Numbered from the stretch's first letter, positions 42,784 through 51,946 are shown. The stretch: 64,000 nucleotides of DNA from CAYWMD01 sp964458575 (GCA_964458575.1 CAYWMD010000012.1:1-64000); one strand, 5' to 3'. The notes: generated by a model not told the origin, from the letters alone. Translations and numbers: made by a program.

Positions 42784-45114
42784 ATGAAACGCATCCATCT
42801 CCCGGTCAAGATTTGGCAACAAACCGTCACGCCGGCCGCGTTGGGCTTGCTGGTCACCACGGCGTTCGCGACCCACGCGGCGGACGGCGATTCGCATTCG
42901 TCGCTCTTGTCCCACCGTTTGCCGGCCGAGATTGCGCCCGTGATGGCGACCTGGGGTTGGACGTTGGCCGAGTTTGAGCCGCGCGGTTATGAGCCGGGCA
43001 TTGAACTGTTTGCCCGGCATTCCGGGGCCAATGTGCTGACGACCACGATCCGCGCGCCGGGCAAGTTCGTCACCGACGCAGCCGTGCGTGAACAAATCCG
43101 GCGCGCCAATGAGTTCGCTTCGCGTTTTGGCGTCCGGCTCGCGATGGATCTGGATGTTCGCCTGGCGCGCGAGGTTTTTCGCGACCAATACCCCGATGAG
43201 CTTCAACAAATGCTTCGCCTGCGCGAGATCGCGTTGAAGAACCCGGGCGAAATCACCTTGAGCCTTTCAGGCGACGTGCTCAACGATCATTACACCGGCT
43301 ATGCCACGCCCTACCTTCCGCTCGCAGCCAAGGTGGTCCGGGTTTACGCCTACGAACGGACGGCGGAGGCGATCCGGCCCGAAACCGTGCGTGACATCAC
43401 AGCCCACTGCCGCGCAAGTGCGACCGCCGGCAATCACGTGACCGTGACGATTTCCTGCAACCCAGAAATGGCGGGTAAAACCGCATGTGTGATGGTTGCC
43501 TTCGATCACCTGTCCCCCGATGTTTTCGCGCCGCATCTCCTGTCATTTCAACGGCGGATTTTGGAGAGCTACCGCACGATTCCGCTGGCAGGCGCGTGCA
43601 AGGACGAATGGGGTTTTCCGCCCTGCTTCGACGGCAACCACCCCGCGCACAACGATCATTGGTACTCGCGAGCCATGGCCCGGGCCTACGCAAAGGAAAC
43701 CGGCGGTCGCGACCTCGTGCGCGATTGTCTGCTGATGACCTTTGGCGAAGTCGGACGCGAATCCGACCGTGTGGTTGCGATCAATGATTTCAATGAATTG
43801 TGCCGGCAGCGCAACGGCGCAGTTGAAGCAGATTTCTTCAACGCGGTGAAATCCATCTGGGGTGGCGCGGCCATCGTGGCGACGCATCCAACATGGTGGC
43901 CGTATCCGGACCGGCGGGAATTCAAAAAGAACGGGCTGGATTGGTGGATTGCCCCGCGCGACTTCGCGCAGACGGACGAGATCACGCCGTATTGCGTGCG
44001 GACATCGCTCGCCAAGAAGTGGAACAGCCCGGTGTGGTTCAACATGTATTACTCCACCCGCCTTGAAGATTATGAGGCCGAGCTTTGGGCGGGGGCACTG
44101 AGTGGCGGGCGGATCAATTATCATCCGCTCTGGCCCACCGATGAGAAACTGGCGGCGAACCACGGCCGCTATCGCGCCTTGCTGCGGGGCGGAATGATGC
44201 GCGGCGATTGTCGCGTCCGGCTGTTGAACTTCATCACCGACAGCCCGCTTGACTGCCCGGTCGCCGTGGTCTTCGGCCAGCCCAACGCCATGAACTGGGC
44301 TGGGTCGGCCTTTGGCGATGTCGGGCTCGGGTTGGCCGATGAACTCTGGCGGGCGGGTTATCCGGCCGACCTGATCCCCACGACCGAGATTTGGAACGGG
44401 GCGCTGACAACCGGAGCGGACGGCCTGGTCCATTACGGCCGGCAGCGTTACCAGACCGTGGTGTTGTATCATCCGCAATTCGAGGGCGCGAACACGGCGG
44501 CTTTCTTCCGCAAAGCAGCGCATGGCAAAACCACGCTCCATCGGATCGGAGATTGGACGCGGGACTTTGACGGGAAGCCTTTCGACGGAGGGAAAGCACT
44601 TCCCGACCAGATGACCTCGCTGGCGGATGCGAAAGCCGCGGCGGAGACGATCACGAAGCAATTGAATTCTGCCGGTCTTGCGCCGCAGCCGCGAGCGGAG
44701 CGCACGCTCGGGTTCGGAGATTGTCGTTCGGTCGCACCGCCGGCCGAAGGCGAAAGCCGGCTGCTCGATGGCACGCACGTGTTCGTTTCTGGTGTCAACG
44801 CCGTCTCGGGCGACGCGATTCAGGGCCTGATCCACGTGCGAGACATAACGATGTCCGTGGACGCCGTGGGGTTGTTGGCCATCCGCCTGGACAAACGCGG
44901 ACACATCGAGGCCCTGGCAGCCGGCGGGCTCAAGCGTTTCAACGCGGACTCGCTCAAGATCGAACTGCCGGAACGAACCGACCTCGCTCTCTGGCGCGAC
45001 CGCCGCGGCAAATTCCACGGTGTGCTTCAAGGCTGGACCGGACCGGTTCCCGCTACGCTGCGAGCACTGACGCACGATTGGCTGCGGCTTTCCGTGCCGG
45101 CGCCGCTGGAATAG
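42784..45114 (+). CDS. Large secreted protein of unknown function, possibly glycoside-hydrolase-like
   Basis: 776 residues with a signal peptide (VTPAALGLLVTTAFATHAADG). Not recognised by family. The first ~550 residues look like an alpha/beta barrel with many Trp/Tyr and acidic residues (GACKDEWGFPPCFDGNHPAH, VATHPTWWPYPDRREF, PVWFNMYYSTRLEDYEAELW), reminiscent of glycoside hydrolases acting on large sugars. A domain with a beta-galactosidase-trimerisation-like look follows (CPVAVVFGQPNAMNW), then a C-terminal beta region. The enzyme assignment is an inference from composition. The 3' end overlaps the corC-type gene on the other strand by 62 bp. Confidence 0.55.
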   Translation: MKRIHLPVKIWQQTVTPAALGLLVTTAFATHAADGDSHSSLLSHRLPAEIAPVMATWGWTLAEFEPRGYEPGIELFARHSGANVLTTTIRAPGKFVTDAAVREQIRRANEFASRFGVRLAMDLDVRLAREVFRDQYPDELQQMLRLREIALKNPGEITLSLSGDVLNDHYTGYATPYLPLAAKVVRVYAYERTAEAIRPETVRDITAHCRASATAGNHVTVTISCNPEMAGKTACVMVAFDHLSPDVFAPHLLSFQRRILESYRTIPLAGACKDEWGFPPCFDGNHPAHNDHWYSRAMARAYAKETGGRDLVRDCLLMTFGEVGRESDRVVAINDFNELCRQRNGAVEADFFNAVKSIWGGAAIVATHPTWWPYPDRREFKKNGLDWWIAPRDFAQTDEITPYCVRTSLAKKWNSPVWFNMYYSTRLEDYEAELWAGALSGGRINYHPLWPTDEKLAANHGRYRALLRGGMMRGDCRVRLLNFITDSPLDCPVAVVFGQPNAMNWAGSAFGDVGLGLADELWRAGYPADLIPTTEIWNGALTTGADGLVHYGRQRYQTVVLYHPQFEGANTAAFFRKAAHGKTTLHRIGDWTRDFDGKPFDGGKALPDQMTSLADAKAAAETITKQLNSAGLAPQPRAERTLGFGDCRSVAPPAEGESRLLDGTHVFVSGVNAVSGDAIQGLIHVRDITMSVDAVGLLAIRLDKRGHIEALAAGGLKRFNADSLKIELPERTDLALWRDRRGKFHGVLQGWTGPVPATLRALTHDWLRLSVPAPLE

Positions 45115-46483
45115 GCGCGTCGCTGCCGGCTGGCTTGATCAGTGTTGGCTCGTCAGCTTTGTTGGTTCTCCGTTCCAGTTTGATCCGCGCGGCTCTCGCT
45201 CCAGCCAGTTCCTCGACCCGCAATTCCCAGCCGTCCAGCGCGAGCGTGTCCCCGACACGCGGGAAGCGACCCAACCGCTGCGTCATCAAGCCCGACACGG
45301 TGGAGGCCTTCTCCGGGCCGACCTCGTTGAAATGCCGGCCGATCATTGCGGCCAGCTTGTGCGTGGCGAGCGCGCCATTTAATTCCCAGGTGCGCGCGTC
45401 AATTTGCCGGATGTAGCGCTCTTCCTGGTCGAACTCGTCCTGAATCGGCCCGACCAGTTCTTCCAGCACGTTTTCCAGCGTCACCAAGCCCAGCGTGCCG
45501 CCGTATTCATCCACGACCAGGGCGAGATGTGATTTACGCTGGAGAAAAAGTGTCAGCAGCTTTTCCAACCGCGCGGATTCGGGAATGAAAATGATCTTTC
45601 GGGCAACCGGGGCCAAATCGCGGCCGAACCTGGCTTCGGGCTGCATCGCCACGATGTCTTTGGCGTGAACCACGCCGAGCGTCTGGTCCAGTTTTCCCCC
45701 CTCGCACAAGGGAAAACGCGAATACCGTGTGCGTTGCGCCAGGGCTAGACATGCCCCGATCGGCGCTTCGGTATCGAGCGCGACGATGTCCTGGCGCGGT
45801 TGCATCACTTCGCGCGCCTGGCGGTGTCGCAGGGCAAAGGCGTTTAGTGCGATGTCCTGTCCGAGCGTTGGTCCGTCGGCGAACCGCCGCGACTGGGAAA
45901 TGATCAGGCGAATTTCCTCCTCCGAATGGGCGAGTTCGGATTCGGAAACCGGTTGCAACCCGCAACGGCGCAACAGCCAGAACGCGGCGTGGTTGAGCAG
46001 CCAGATCGCGGGGTAGAACAGCCGGTAAAACCACAACAACGGCTGCGCGATCCAGAGCGACGTCGGCAACGGCTTTTGGATCGCCAGCGATTTGGGTGCG
46101 AGTTCGCCGACGACAATGTGCAGGAACGTGATAACGCTGAAGCCCACGGCAAAAGCGATCCAATCGGCCTGCTCGGGGCTGACGTTGAAATAGGTGAGTA
46201 CGGGCGCGAGCAGTCGGACGAACACCGGCTTACCCACCCAACCCAGGCCGAGGCTCGCCAGCGTGATGCCGAGCTGCGTTGCGCTGAGGGCGGCGTCCAG
46301 GTTGTGAACAATGCGTCGCGCGACCTTGGCGCGGCGGTGGCCCCTGGCGACGAGCGTTTCGAGTTGTGTGTCGCGGAGCTTGACCAGCGCGAACTCGGCG
46401 GCGACGAAGAAACCATTGAGCAGGACCAGCAAAGGTACTGCGGCCAGTTGCAGGAGCGTCAGTGGAACATCGTGGGCTTGCAT
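45053..46483 (-). CDS. HlyC/CorC (CNNM-type) transporter-associated protein
   Basis: 476 residues. An N-terminal CNNM membrane domain (~residues 1-190, four helices; NGFFVAAEFALVKLRDTQL, GLGWVGKP) is followed by paired CBS domains (~210-345; VMQPRQDIVALD, VLVDEYGG-type VVDEYGGTLGLVTLENVLEE) and a CorC_HlyC C-terminal domain (~360-445). Such proteins bind adenine nucleotides and take part in Mg2+/Co2+ transport at the inner membrane. The C-terminal Ala/Pro tail is encoded in the 62-bp overlap with the convergent secreted-protein gene. It follows the HPF-like gene by 15 bp. Confidence 0.88.
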   Translation of the reverse strand: MQAHDVPLTLLQLAAVPLLVLLNGFFVAAEFALVKLRDTQLETLVARGHRRAKVARRIVHNLDAALSATQLGITLASLGLGWVGKPVFVRLLAPVLTYFNVSPEQADWIAFAVGFSVITFLHIVVGELAPKSLAIQKPLPTSLWIAQPLLWFYRLFYPAIWLLNHAAFWLLRRCGLQPVSESELAHSEEEIRLIISQSRRFADGPTLGQDIALNAFALRHRQAREVMQPRQDIVALDTEAPIGACLALAQRTRYSRFPLCEGGKLDQTLGVVHAKDIVAMQPEARFGRDLAPVARKIIFIPESARLEKLLTLFLQRKSHLALVVDEYGGTLGLVTLENVLEELVGPIQDEFDQEERYIRQIDARTWELNGALATHKLAAMIGRHFNEVGPEKASTVSGLMTQRLGRFPRVGDTLALDGWELRVEELAGARAARIKLERRTNKADEPTLIKPAGSDAPIPAAPARKAAANRASVLAA

Positions 46484-46498
46484 GCGCGACGTCTCCGA

Positions 46499-46861
46499 TC
46501 ACGCGCGCAACCCGGCCATGCTTCTTCCTTGCCTGACCACAGGCGCGCGCAAAGGTCCGTTCCGCTTCCAGCGAACTTCCCGCCGAGTCCGGCGGCGTTC
46601 AATTTGCCGGCGGAGCGCGTGGGTGAGTTTGAGCCAGGCCGCTGCCAACGTGTGGTCGCGGGCCTCGGCATGAATGTCCGGCCCTGGCACGGCCAGCAGC
46701 GCGAAGGCGCGGAACGCCGTGCCATTGTCGCGCGCATATTCCAGCACCACAGCGGCGGCGGAGACCGGAATGAGGCGCTCCATGTTTTCAATGGATTGCG
46801 CGAGGCGATCCCGCAGGCCGGAGGCAAGGTTTAACCCGCGCAGATGAAATTGGATTTTCAT
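46499..46861 (-). CDS. HPF/RaiA-like ribosome hibernation factor
   Basis: 120 residues from the ATG at 46861; the open frame starts at 47074, but the extension lies in repeats. It resembles the short sigma-54 modulation/S30EA family: MKIQFHLRGLNLASGLRDRL, an AVVLEYARDNGTAFRAF strand pair and IHAEARDHTLAAAWLKLTHA. Proteins of this family bind the 30S subunit and promote 70S or 100S hibernation. The basic C-terminal tail (RRQIERRRTRREVRWKR) fits RNA binding. It starts a run towards the corC-type gene on the minus strand. Confidence 0.7.
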   Translation of the reverse strand: MKIQFHLRGLNLASGLRDRLAQSIENMERLIPVSAAAVVLEYARDNGTAFRAFALLAVPGPDIHAEARDHTLAAAWLKLTHALRRQIERRRTRREVRWKRNGPLRAPVVRQGRSMAGLRA

Positions 46862-46877
46862 AGGTTTGAGAGCAGGC

Positions 46878-46958
46878 CGGAGAGCGAACGGACTCCGCGC
46901 GAGGTCTGCCTGCGACCCCGTGGTTTTCGCGTTGCCGGCAGGAGTCCGTCCCTCTCCG
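46878..46958. repeat. Imperfect inverted repeat upstream of the HPF-like gene
   Basis: The arms cggagagcgaacggactcc (46878-46896) and ggagtccgtccctctccg (46941-46958) are nearly complementary, separated by 44 bp. It lies in the 146-bp gap upstream of the ATG at 46861 and may be a dispersed repeat or leader structure. Confidence 0.45.
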
Positions 46959-47007
46959 TTGGGCAAAGCCGGGGGAAGCCGGTCGGAATGATGCCGAGTG
47001 CGGGTGC

Positions 47008-47223
47008 TCATGCGCTTTGATTGTTTGTGGACCGATTGGTCCGCCAAAACCGCACTGGCGCGCGACCCACACAACGGATGGCTCGACGCAGTTCAATCGC
47101 CAGCATCACCAGCACCGCGGGAATGATGACGGTCGTCAGTCCGAGCAGCGCCAACAACACGAGTCCAGCCAGCAGCGCGACACCGCCGGCAAGCATTGTC
47201 ACGTCGTGTTTGATTTGTCTCAC
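47008..47223 (-). CDS. Small (71-residue) membrane protein
   Basis: GTG start at 47223, overlapping the stop of the TMEM14-like gene (GTGA, 4 bp), which is the main reason to call it. One or two hydrophobic segments (MLAGGVALLAGLVLLALL and TTVIIPAVLVMLAIEL) are followed by a basic tail (RRAIRCVGRAPVRFWR). Size and layout are those of a small inner-membrane protein; function unknown. Confidence 0.6.
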   Translation of the reverse strand: MRQIKHDVTMLAGGVALLAGLVLLALLGLTTVIIPAVLVMLAIELRRAIRCVGRAPVRFWRTNRSTNNQSA

Positions 47224-47612
47224 GGCATTTCCTCCGCCGTTTCTTCCGCGTCGCCGGGCTTGCGGCCGTTCAGCGTCAAGCCCACCACGGTCATGGCAAC
47301 GGCCAGCATGAGCGTGATCAGGATTGAAGCGAACACCTTCTCCGATTGTCCGTTGGCGACGGCCAGCCAGCCAACGACTGCGCGCCAGGCGCACGCCGCG
47401 CCCAGGAGAACGGCGGTCAACCGCGCGGCAAACCGACTCCAACGCCGGCCTTTCGCGGCCAGGATTCCCCAGAGGATGAAGAGCGCGCCAAAGCCGCCGC
47501 CGGAAATCAACGCCGTGTGCCCTTTCTCCGGATGGGTCATGAAACCAATCACCCCGAGGAGAATGACGAAAATCCCGCTGATCACCACGTAGCCTGCGGT
47601 CATGACACTCAT
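47220..47612 (-). CDS. TMEM14/UPF0136-like membrane protein
   Basis: 130 residues with four hydrophobic helices: YVVISGIFVILLGVIGFM, ALISGGGFGALFILWGIL, ARLTAVLLGAACAWRAVV and FASILITLMLAVAMTVVGLT. The glycine-rich helices and size match the TMEM14/UPF0136 family of small membrane proteins of unknown function. The ATG at 47612 overlaps the receiver gene by 4 bp, and its stop overlaps the next small gene by 4 bp, so the three are co-translated. Confidence 0.6.
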   Translation of the reverse strand: MSVMTAGYVVISGIFVILLGVIGFMTHPEKGHTALISGGGFGALFILWGILAAKGRRWSRFAARLTAVLLGAACAWRAVVGWLAVANGQSEKVFASILITLMLAVAMTVVGLTLNGRKPGDAEETAEEMP

Positions 47613-48118
47613 TCGTTGATCCCCCAATGCCGTTGAGCCGGCGGCAAATGCAGCGGCGTGATATAGCGTTCATGCATGGCTTCGCGGAAATCCGCCGCGT
47701 TGCTTTCGGCATGGGCCACTCCCGCGTGGCCGGCAGCCGCCACCGCCCCGGTCACTGGCTGACGGAGCAGCCGGACGACCGTTTGTTTGAGTTCAGCCGG
47801 ACTGAAAGGTTTCTGCACCACCGCGCCCACCTGGGCCGCGGCGACTTCCTCGTAAGCGGCTTTATGTTCGGTCAGCAGCACGACGGGCACGTCGTGGTTC
47901 AGCGTGATCAAGCGCTCGAACATTCCCCAGCCGGTGCGCAACGGCCGGTTCAAATCCAGCACGAGCAGGTCAATGCGATGTTGCATCATGGCATCCAAGG
48001 CTTCATCCACAGTTGCGGACCAAAAGACTTCGTAATGGTCACCGTGGAACGTCCGGCTGAGAATCGCCTTCGAATACAGCGATGCGTCCGGCAATAGGGC
48101 CAGTATGTTCGTTTTCAT
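47609..48118 (-). CDS. Single-domain response regulator receiver protein
   Basis: 169 residues from the ATG at 48118; the open frame extends to 48607 without support. Receiver domain: phosphoacceptor Asp55 in DLLVLDLNRPLRTGW, switch residues VPVVLLTEHKA and Lys in VVQKPFSPAEL. The usual acidic pair near the N-terminus is reduced to one residue (LLPDASL), so metal binding may be weaker. No output domain; the C-terminal ~45 residues are unassigned. It leads the small membrane gene pair and is divergent from the NhaR-like gene. Confidence 0.75.
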   Translation of the reverse strand: MKTNILALLPDASLYSKAILSRTFHGDHYEVFWSATVDEALDAMMQHRIDLLVLDLNRPLRTGWGMFERLITLNHDVPVVLLTEHKAAYEEVAAAQVGAVVQKPFSPAELKQTVVRLLRQPVTGAVAAAGHAGVAHAESNAADFREAMHERYITPLHLPPAQRHWGINE

Positions 48119-48520
48119 GGTTTTCCCGGGGTTGGGATGTCGCCGCTTTGCCCGGGGAGGCAGCCATGGTGTGAAATCGGCAGCGCGCGCCAGCGGCGGC
48201 GGCTTTGCCGGAATTCCACTGGCAAAAAATATCGGCCGGGCCAGCGCCTGGTCGCCCCTCGCGGTTCCGGCTGCGGTGGTTCCGCAGAACCAGCATGTTG
48301 GACATCGAAGTCCCGGACGCTTTCGGGCGTCAGCCGTGGTTGGGAACCGCCCGGGGCTGGCACGCTTTTGCCAGGGACCGGCTTTTCGGCAAGCGACAAG
48401 AGGCTGAAGCGCTTGAAAGCGCGTTCGTATTTCATGCCACCACCATCGCCGCGGCCGCCCGAATGGACTAATACCATTTCTCGAATGGACTTTTAGGTTT
48501 AAGCGAAGGAAGCTGTCCGC
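48119..48520. other. 402-bp divergent region between the receiver and NhaR-like genes
   Basis: No gene is supported here. It contains the direct repeat at 48460-48491 and must hold the promoters for both sides. I saw no strong -35/-10 pair. Confidence 0.4.
48460..48491 (+). promoter_or_regulatory. Direct repeat cgaatggact x2, candidate operator
   Basis: The 10-bp sequence cgaatggact occurs exactly at 48460-48469 and 48482-48491, 22 bp apart, or two helical turns. It ends 29 bp before the GTG of the NhaR-like gene. This spacing suits a dimeric regulator binding one DNA face; autoregulation is inferred. Confidence 0.4.
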
Positions 48521-49420
48521 GTGGAATTTCTGAATTTTCACCACTTGCGCTACTTCTGGACGGTGGCGAAGGAAGGCGGGTTGACGCGCGCCGCGGCGAA
48601 GCTTCACGTTTCACAACCTACGATCAGCGCACAGATTCAGGCGCTCGAAGGCGTGTTGGGCGAAAAACTTTTCCGCCGTCCCGGTCGCAACCTCGTCCTG
48701 ACTGACGTCGGCGAGCACGTGCTCAATTACGCGGAGGAAATCTTTTCCACTGGCCAGGAGTTGCTGAACTCGCTCAAGCAGCGCCCCACTTCGCGACCGT
48801 TGCGCGTGCGGCTGGGCGTGGCCGACGCGCTGCCCAAGCTGGTCGCCTATCGCATCATCGAGCCGGTCTTCCATCTGGCGCAGGCCGTGCAGGTGGCCTG
48901 TTGGGAAACCAAGGTGTCGGACATGCTGGTCGAACTGGCGGCCTTTCGGCTGGACCTGGTGCTGGCGGATGAACCCGCGTCCAGCGGTGTCACCACCAAT
49001 GTCTTCAATCATTTTCTCGGCGAATGTGGCGTGACGTTCTGTGCGGTGCCACGCCTGGCGGCCAAGCTCCGGCCCGGCTTTCCGAAATCGCTGAACGGCG
49101 CCCCGGCGCTGTTGCCCATGTCGAACAGCGGGTTGCGGCGTTCGCTGGAAAAATGGTTTCACGCCACGGGCGTCCGCCCGCGGCTGGTTGGCGAAATCGA
49201 GGATCCGGCCCTGGTGAACGTCCTCGCACTCCACGGACTGGGTTTCATGTCGGTGCCGACCATCATCACCAAGGAAGTCGTCGCGCGGTTCGGATTACGC
49301 GTCATTGGCCGGACGGAGGATTGCCGTCAACAATTCTACGCGGTGACCGCGGAGCGCAAGCTGGCGCATCCGGCCGTGTTGGCCATCACGTCGCAGGATC
49401 GGACGACGTTGTTTAAGTGA
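48521..49420 (+). CDS. LysR-type regulator of the NhaR subgroup
   Basis: 299 residues from GTG at 48521. Winged HTH at the start (NFHHLRYFWTVAKEGGLTRA, LHVSQPTISAQIQALEGVLG) and a LysR co-inducer domain from ~95 (RVRLGVADALPKLVAYRI). FRRPGRNLVLTDVGEHVLNYA and the FHHLRYFW opening are typical of NhaR, which regulates Na+/H+ antiport and surface-adhesin genes. No nhaA is present in the window, so targets are unknown. The stop overlaps the esterase start by 4 bp. Confidence 0.85.
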   Translation: MEFLNFHHLRYFWTVAKEGGLTRAAAKLHVSQPTISAQIQALEGVLGEKLFRRPGRNLVLTDVGEHVLNYAEEIFSTGQELLNSLKQRPTSRPLRVRLGVADALPKLVAYRIIEPVFHLAQAVQVACWETKVSDMLVELAAFRLDLVLADEPASSGVTTNVFNHFLGECGVTFCAVPRLAAKLRPGFPKSLNGAPALLPMSNSGLRRSLEKWFHATGVRPRLVGEIEDPALVNVLALHGLGFMSVPTIITKEVVARFGLRVIGRTEDCRQQFYAVTAERKLAHPAVLAITSQDRTTLFK

Positions 49421-50355
49421 GACCGGCAATACCTGTCTTGAGGTCGTTTTGGCTCGGCATGGCGCTGTTCGCCTCGGCGTATCCGGCGGCGGCGTACCAG
49501 AGCACGAACCTCGCACCCGTGGGCGCCACGCCCGGCACCAACCTTGTCTATGCAAAAATCGGCGACCGGGAATTGCACCTCAACCTGGTGCTGCCTCGGA
49601 ACCGGCCGGCCACGCCGTTGCCGGTGATCGTGTGGATTCACGGGGGCGGTTGGCGGATCGGCGATTATACGCGCAACCGGGCGGCGTGGTTTGCCGAGCA
49701 CGGGTACGCCGCCGTGAGTGTGGAGTACCGGTTCCTGGACGTGGCGCTGCTCCCGGCGCAGGTTTACGATTGTAAGGCAGCGATTCGATTTCTGCGCGCC
49801 AACGCCAGTCAGTTGGGCCTCGATTCAGGGCACCTCGGCGTTTGGGGAGGTTCGGCGGGCGGACACCTCGCGGCCCTGATCGGCACCAGCGGGGACATCA
49901 AGGAACTCGACGGTGACCTGGGCCATGCGGAACAATCCAGTCGCGTCCAAGCCGTTTCCCCGTGGTACGGGCTTTACGATATGACCGCGGGAAACAAGGA
50001 CCGGAAGCAGGACGCAAAGAAGCCGGAGCCGTACATCGAATTTCTGGGAGGCACGTTCGACGAAAAACGTGAACTCGCGAAACTCGTGAGCGCATGCACC
50101 CATGCCTCCAAAGACGATCCGCCGTTTCTTATCGTTCACGGCGAAATTGACCGGACGATGCCCATCCGTCAGGCCGAAATGCTGAATGATGCGCTGACCA
50201 GGACCGGGGTGGATGTCACTTTCATCCGCGTCAAGAACGGTGACCACAATCTCACCCGCCCCGATCTGGAGCCGAACATGGATGAAATCGAACGGCGTAT
50301 GTTGGAGTTCTTCGACCAGCACCTGAAGGCGCCGGCCGTTGACAACGCAAGGTAG
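49417..50355 (+). CDS. Exported alpha/beta-hydrolase esterase (BD-FAE-like)
   Basis: 312 residues with a GTG start overlapping the regulator stop (GTGA). Signal peptide SFWLGMALFASAYPAAA. Alpha/beta-hydrolase core: oxyanion motif WIHGGGWRIGD, nucleophile elbow GVWGGSAGGHLAAL (Ser), Asp candidate in IVHGEIDRTMPI and His in KNGDHNLT. Similar proteins deacylate plant-polymer side chains or small esters outside the cytoplasm. Translational coupling to the regulator suggests shared control. Confidence 0.82.
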   Translation: MRPAIPVLRSFWLGMALFASAYPAAAYQSTNLAPVGATPGTNLVYAKIGDRELHLNLVLPRNRPATPLPVIVWIHGGGWRIGDYTRNRAAWFAEHGYAAVSVEYRFLDVALLPAQVYDCKAAIRFLRANASQLGLDSGHLGVWGGSAGGHLAALIGTSGDIKELDGDLGHAEQSSRVQAVSPWYGLYDMTAGNKDRKQDAKKPEPYIEFLGGTFDEKRELAKLVSACTHASKDDPPFLIVHGEIDRTMPIRQAEMLNDALTRTGVDVTFIRVKNGDHNLTRPDLEPNMDEIERRMLEFFDQHLKAPAVDNAR

Positions 50356-50418
50356 GGCGCGTCACTCTGTACGCGCCGTGGTCAGTGGGTGCTTCGGCGC
50401 GCACGGAGTGACGCGCCC
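50355..50418. repeat. Inverted repeat between the convergent esterase and tig genes
   Basis: Perfect 13-bp arms gggcgcgtcactc (50355-50367) and gagtgacgcgccc (50406-50418) with a 38-nt loop that is itself partly palindromic. It fills the gap between the esterase stop and the trigger factor stop and could end transcription from both sides, although it has no U-tract. It may be a dispersed repeat. Confidence 0.55.
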
Positions 50419-50426
50419 GAACAGCC

Positions 50427-51749
50427 TCACGACGGATTGGCTTCCGCGGCCGGCGTCGTTTCGATCTTCGCGTTGTTCTCCAGAAATTCCATGACCTTCT
50501 CATGGGCGAGTTGGTCGTAGATTTCGATGAGGCCATTGCGCTTTTCGAGGTCCTTCAAAAACTTCTGCGGCGGGATTTGATAAATCGCGGCCATCGTCTG
50601 CACTCGCCGAAGAATCTCTTCCTGCGCCACCTTGATCTCTTCCTTTTCCGCAATGCGCTGGATGAGGAAGGCCAGCTTCACGCGCTCCTTGGCACTGCCG
50701 GCGGCGGCCGAGTAAATCGCGTCTTTTTCCTTCTCAATCACGTCGCGCGACACGCCGCGTTTGGCGTTTTCCTGCACGAGTTCATAGACGACGTTGCGGG
50801 TTTCCCGCGCCACGGAACCCTCCGGCAGGTCAAACGTCACCCGGCTCAACAACCCGCGAAGGATCTGGTTGCGGGTGTCCTTGTCCTGCTTGTATTTCAA
50901 CTCGTTTTCCAAATCCTTGCGTACGCCTTCCCGCAGCTTTTCCAGGTTCTCGGCGTCGTAGGATTTTGCAAACGCGTCGTCCAGGGGCGGCAGGACTTTT
51001 TCCTTCACCTCGACCACTTCAACTTCATAGACGCCCTTCCGGCCTGCCAGATCCTTCGTCACGAAGTCCGCCGGGAAATCCACGTTCACCGGCCGCCGGT
51101 CGCCGGCCGCCGCTCCGAGCAACTGGTCGGAGAAACCGGGGATGAACGTCCCCGTGCGCATCTCGATCCAGAAATTCTTTTGCTCGGTCAACCCCTTGGC
51201 CGTGGGGGCGATGTCGGTGAGCGGTTTGCCGTCGCTGGTTCCGGTGTAATTGACCACCGTGATGTCGCCCGTCTGCGCCGGGCGGTTGACGGTGGTGAAC
51301 GTCACGCGCTGGTCGCGCAGCAAATTCAACGCGCGCTCAATGTCCGCCTCCGTGACGCTCCTGGCCTCGCGTTTGACAGGAATGCCCTTGTACTCCGGCA
51401 GTTGAAACTCCGGCGCGGTCTCGATGGTGGCCGCGAATTGCAGCGCCTGGCCGCGGCCGAACTGGATTTCCTCGATGTCCGGATACCCGAGGACATCAAT
51501 CTTCTTCTCGTCAATCGCCTTGCGGTAGGCGTCGCCGATGAGCTTGCGTTTGACCTCGTCCTGGATGTCCTTCTCATATTTCTTGAGCACGAGTTCGCGC
51601 GGCGCCTTGCCGGGCCGAAAGCCGGGCAGCGACGCTTCCTTCTGGAAATTCTTCGTCATCGCGTCGAAGGCTTCATCCACGGCCTGCGCGTCCAATTCCA
51701 CCCGCACCAATTTCCGGCACGGGGCCAAATTCTCAACCGTTACGTTCAC
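50427..51749 (-). CDS. tig: Trigger factor
   Basis: 440 residues. Ribosome-bound chaperone that folds nascent chains. N-terminal ribosome-binding domain (PGFRPGKAPRELV, the GFRxGKxP signature, about residues 43-55), FKBP-type peptidyl-prolyl isomerase domain (GDITVVNYTG ... FIPGFSDQLLGAAAGDRR, about 155-245) and a long helical C-terminal domain (~250-420) for substrate binding. The clpP/clpX genes often found beside tig are not adjacent here. Confidence 0.95.
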   Translation of the reverse strand: MNVTVENLAPCRKLVRVELDAQAVDEAFDAMTKNFQKEASLPGFRPGKAPRELVLKKYEKDIQDEVKRKLIGDAYRKAIDEKKIDVLGYPDIEEIQFGRGQALQFAATIETAPEFQLPEYKGIPVKREARSVTEADIERALNLLRDQRVTFTTVNRPAQTGDITVVNYTGTSDGKPLTDIAPTAKGLTEQKNFWIEMRTGTFIPGFSDQLLGAAAGDRRPVNVDFPADFVTKDLAGRKGVYEVEVVEVKEKVLPPLDDAFAKSYDAENLEKLREGVRKDLENELKYKQDKDTRNQILRGLLSRVTFDLPEGSVARETRNVVYELVQENAKRGVSRDVIEKEKDAIYSAAAGSAKERVKLAFLIQRIAEKEEIKVAQEEILRRVQTMAAIYQIPPQKFLKDLEKRNGLIEIYDQLAHEKVMEFLENNAKIETTPAAEANPS

Positions 51750-51946
51750 AAATACCTTTCGCTGAACCGCTGAAGGGTCGGAATGCCGGCACCAGCAGGA
51801 ATTCCCGAATCAGCGGGAGGCGCAGGGTAGCAGGCGGCATCGGCTCGTCAAGGACGGCATCGGCATCCGATCAGCACATGGGCATCTCGGGAGCGGCGTA
51901 AAACGCGCTCCGAATCATTCCCGTTCGGCGTCGCACATCGGCGCCC

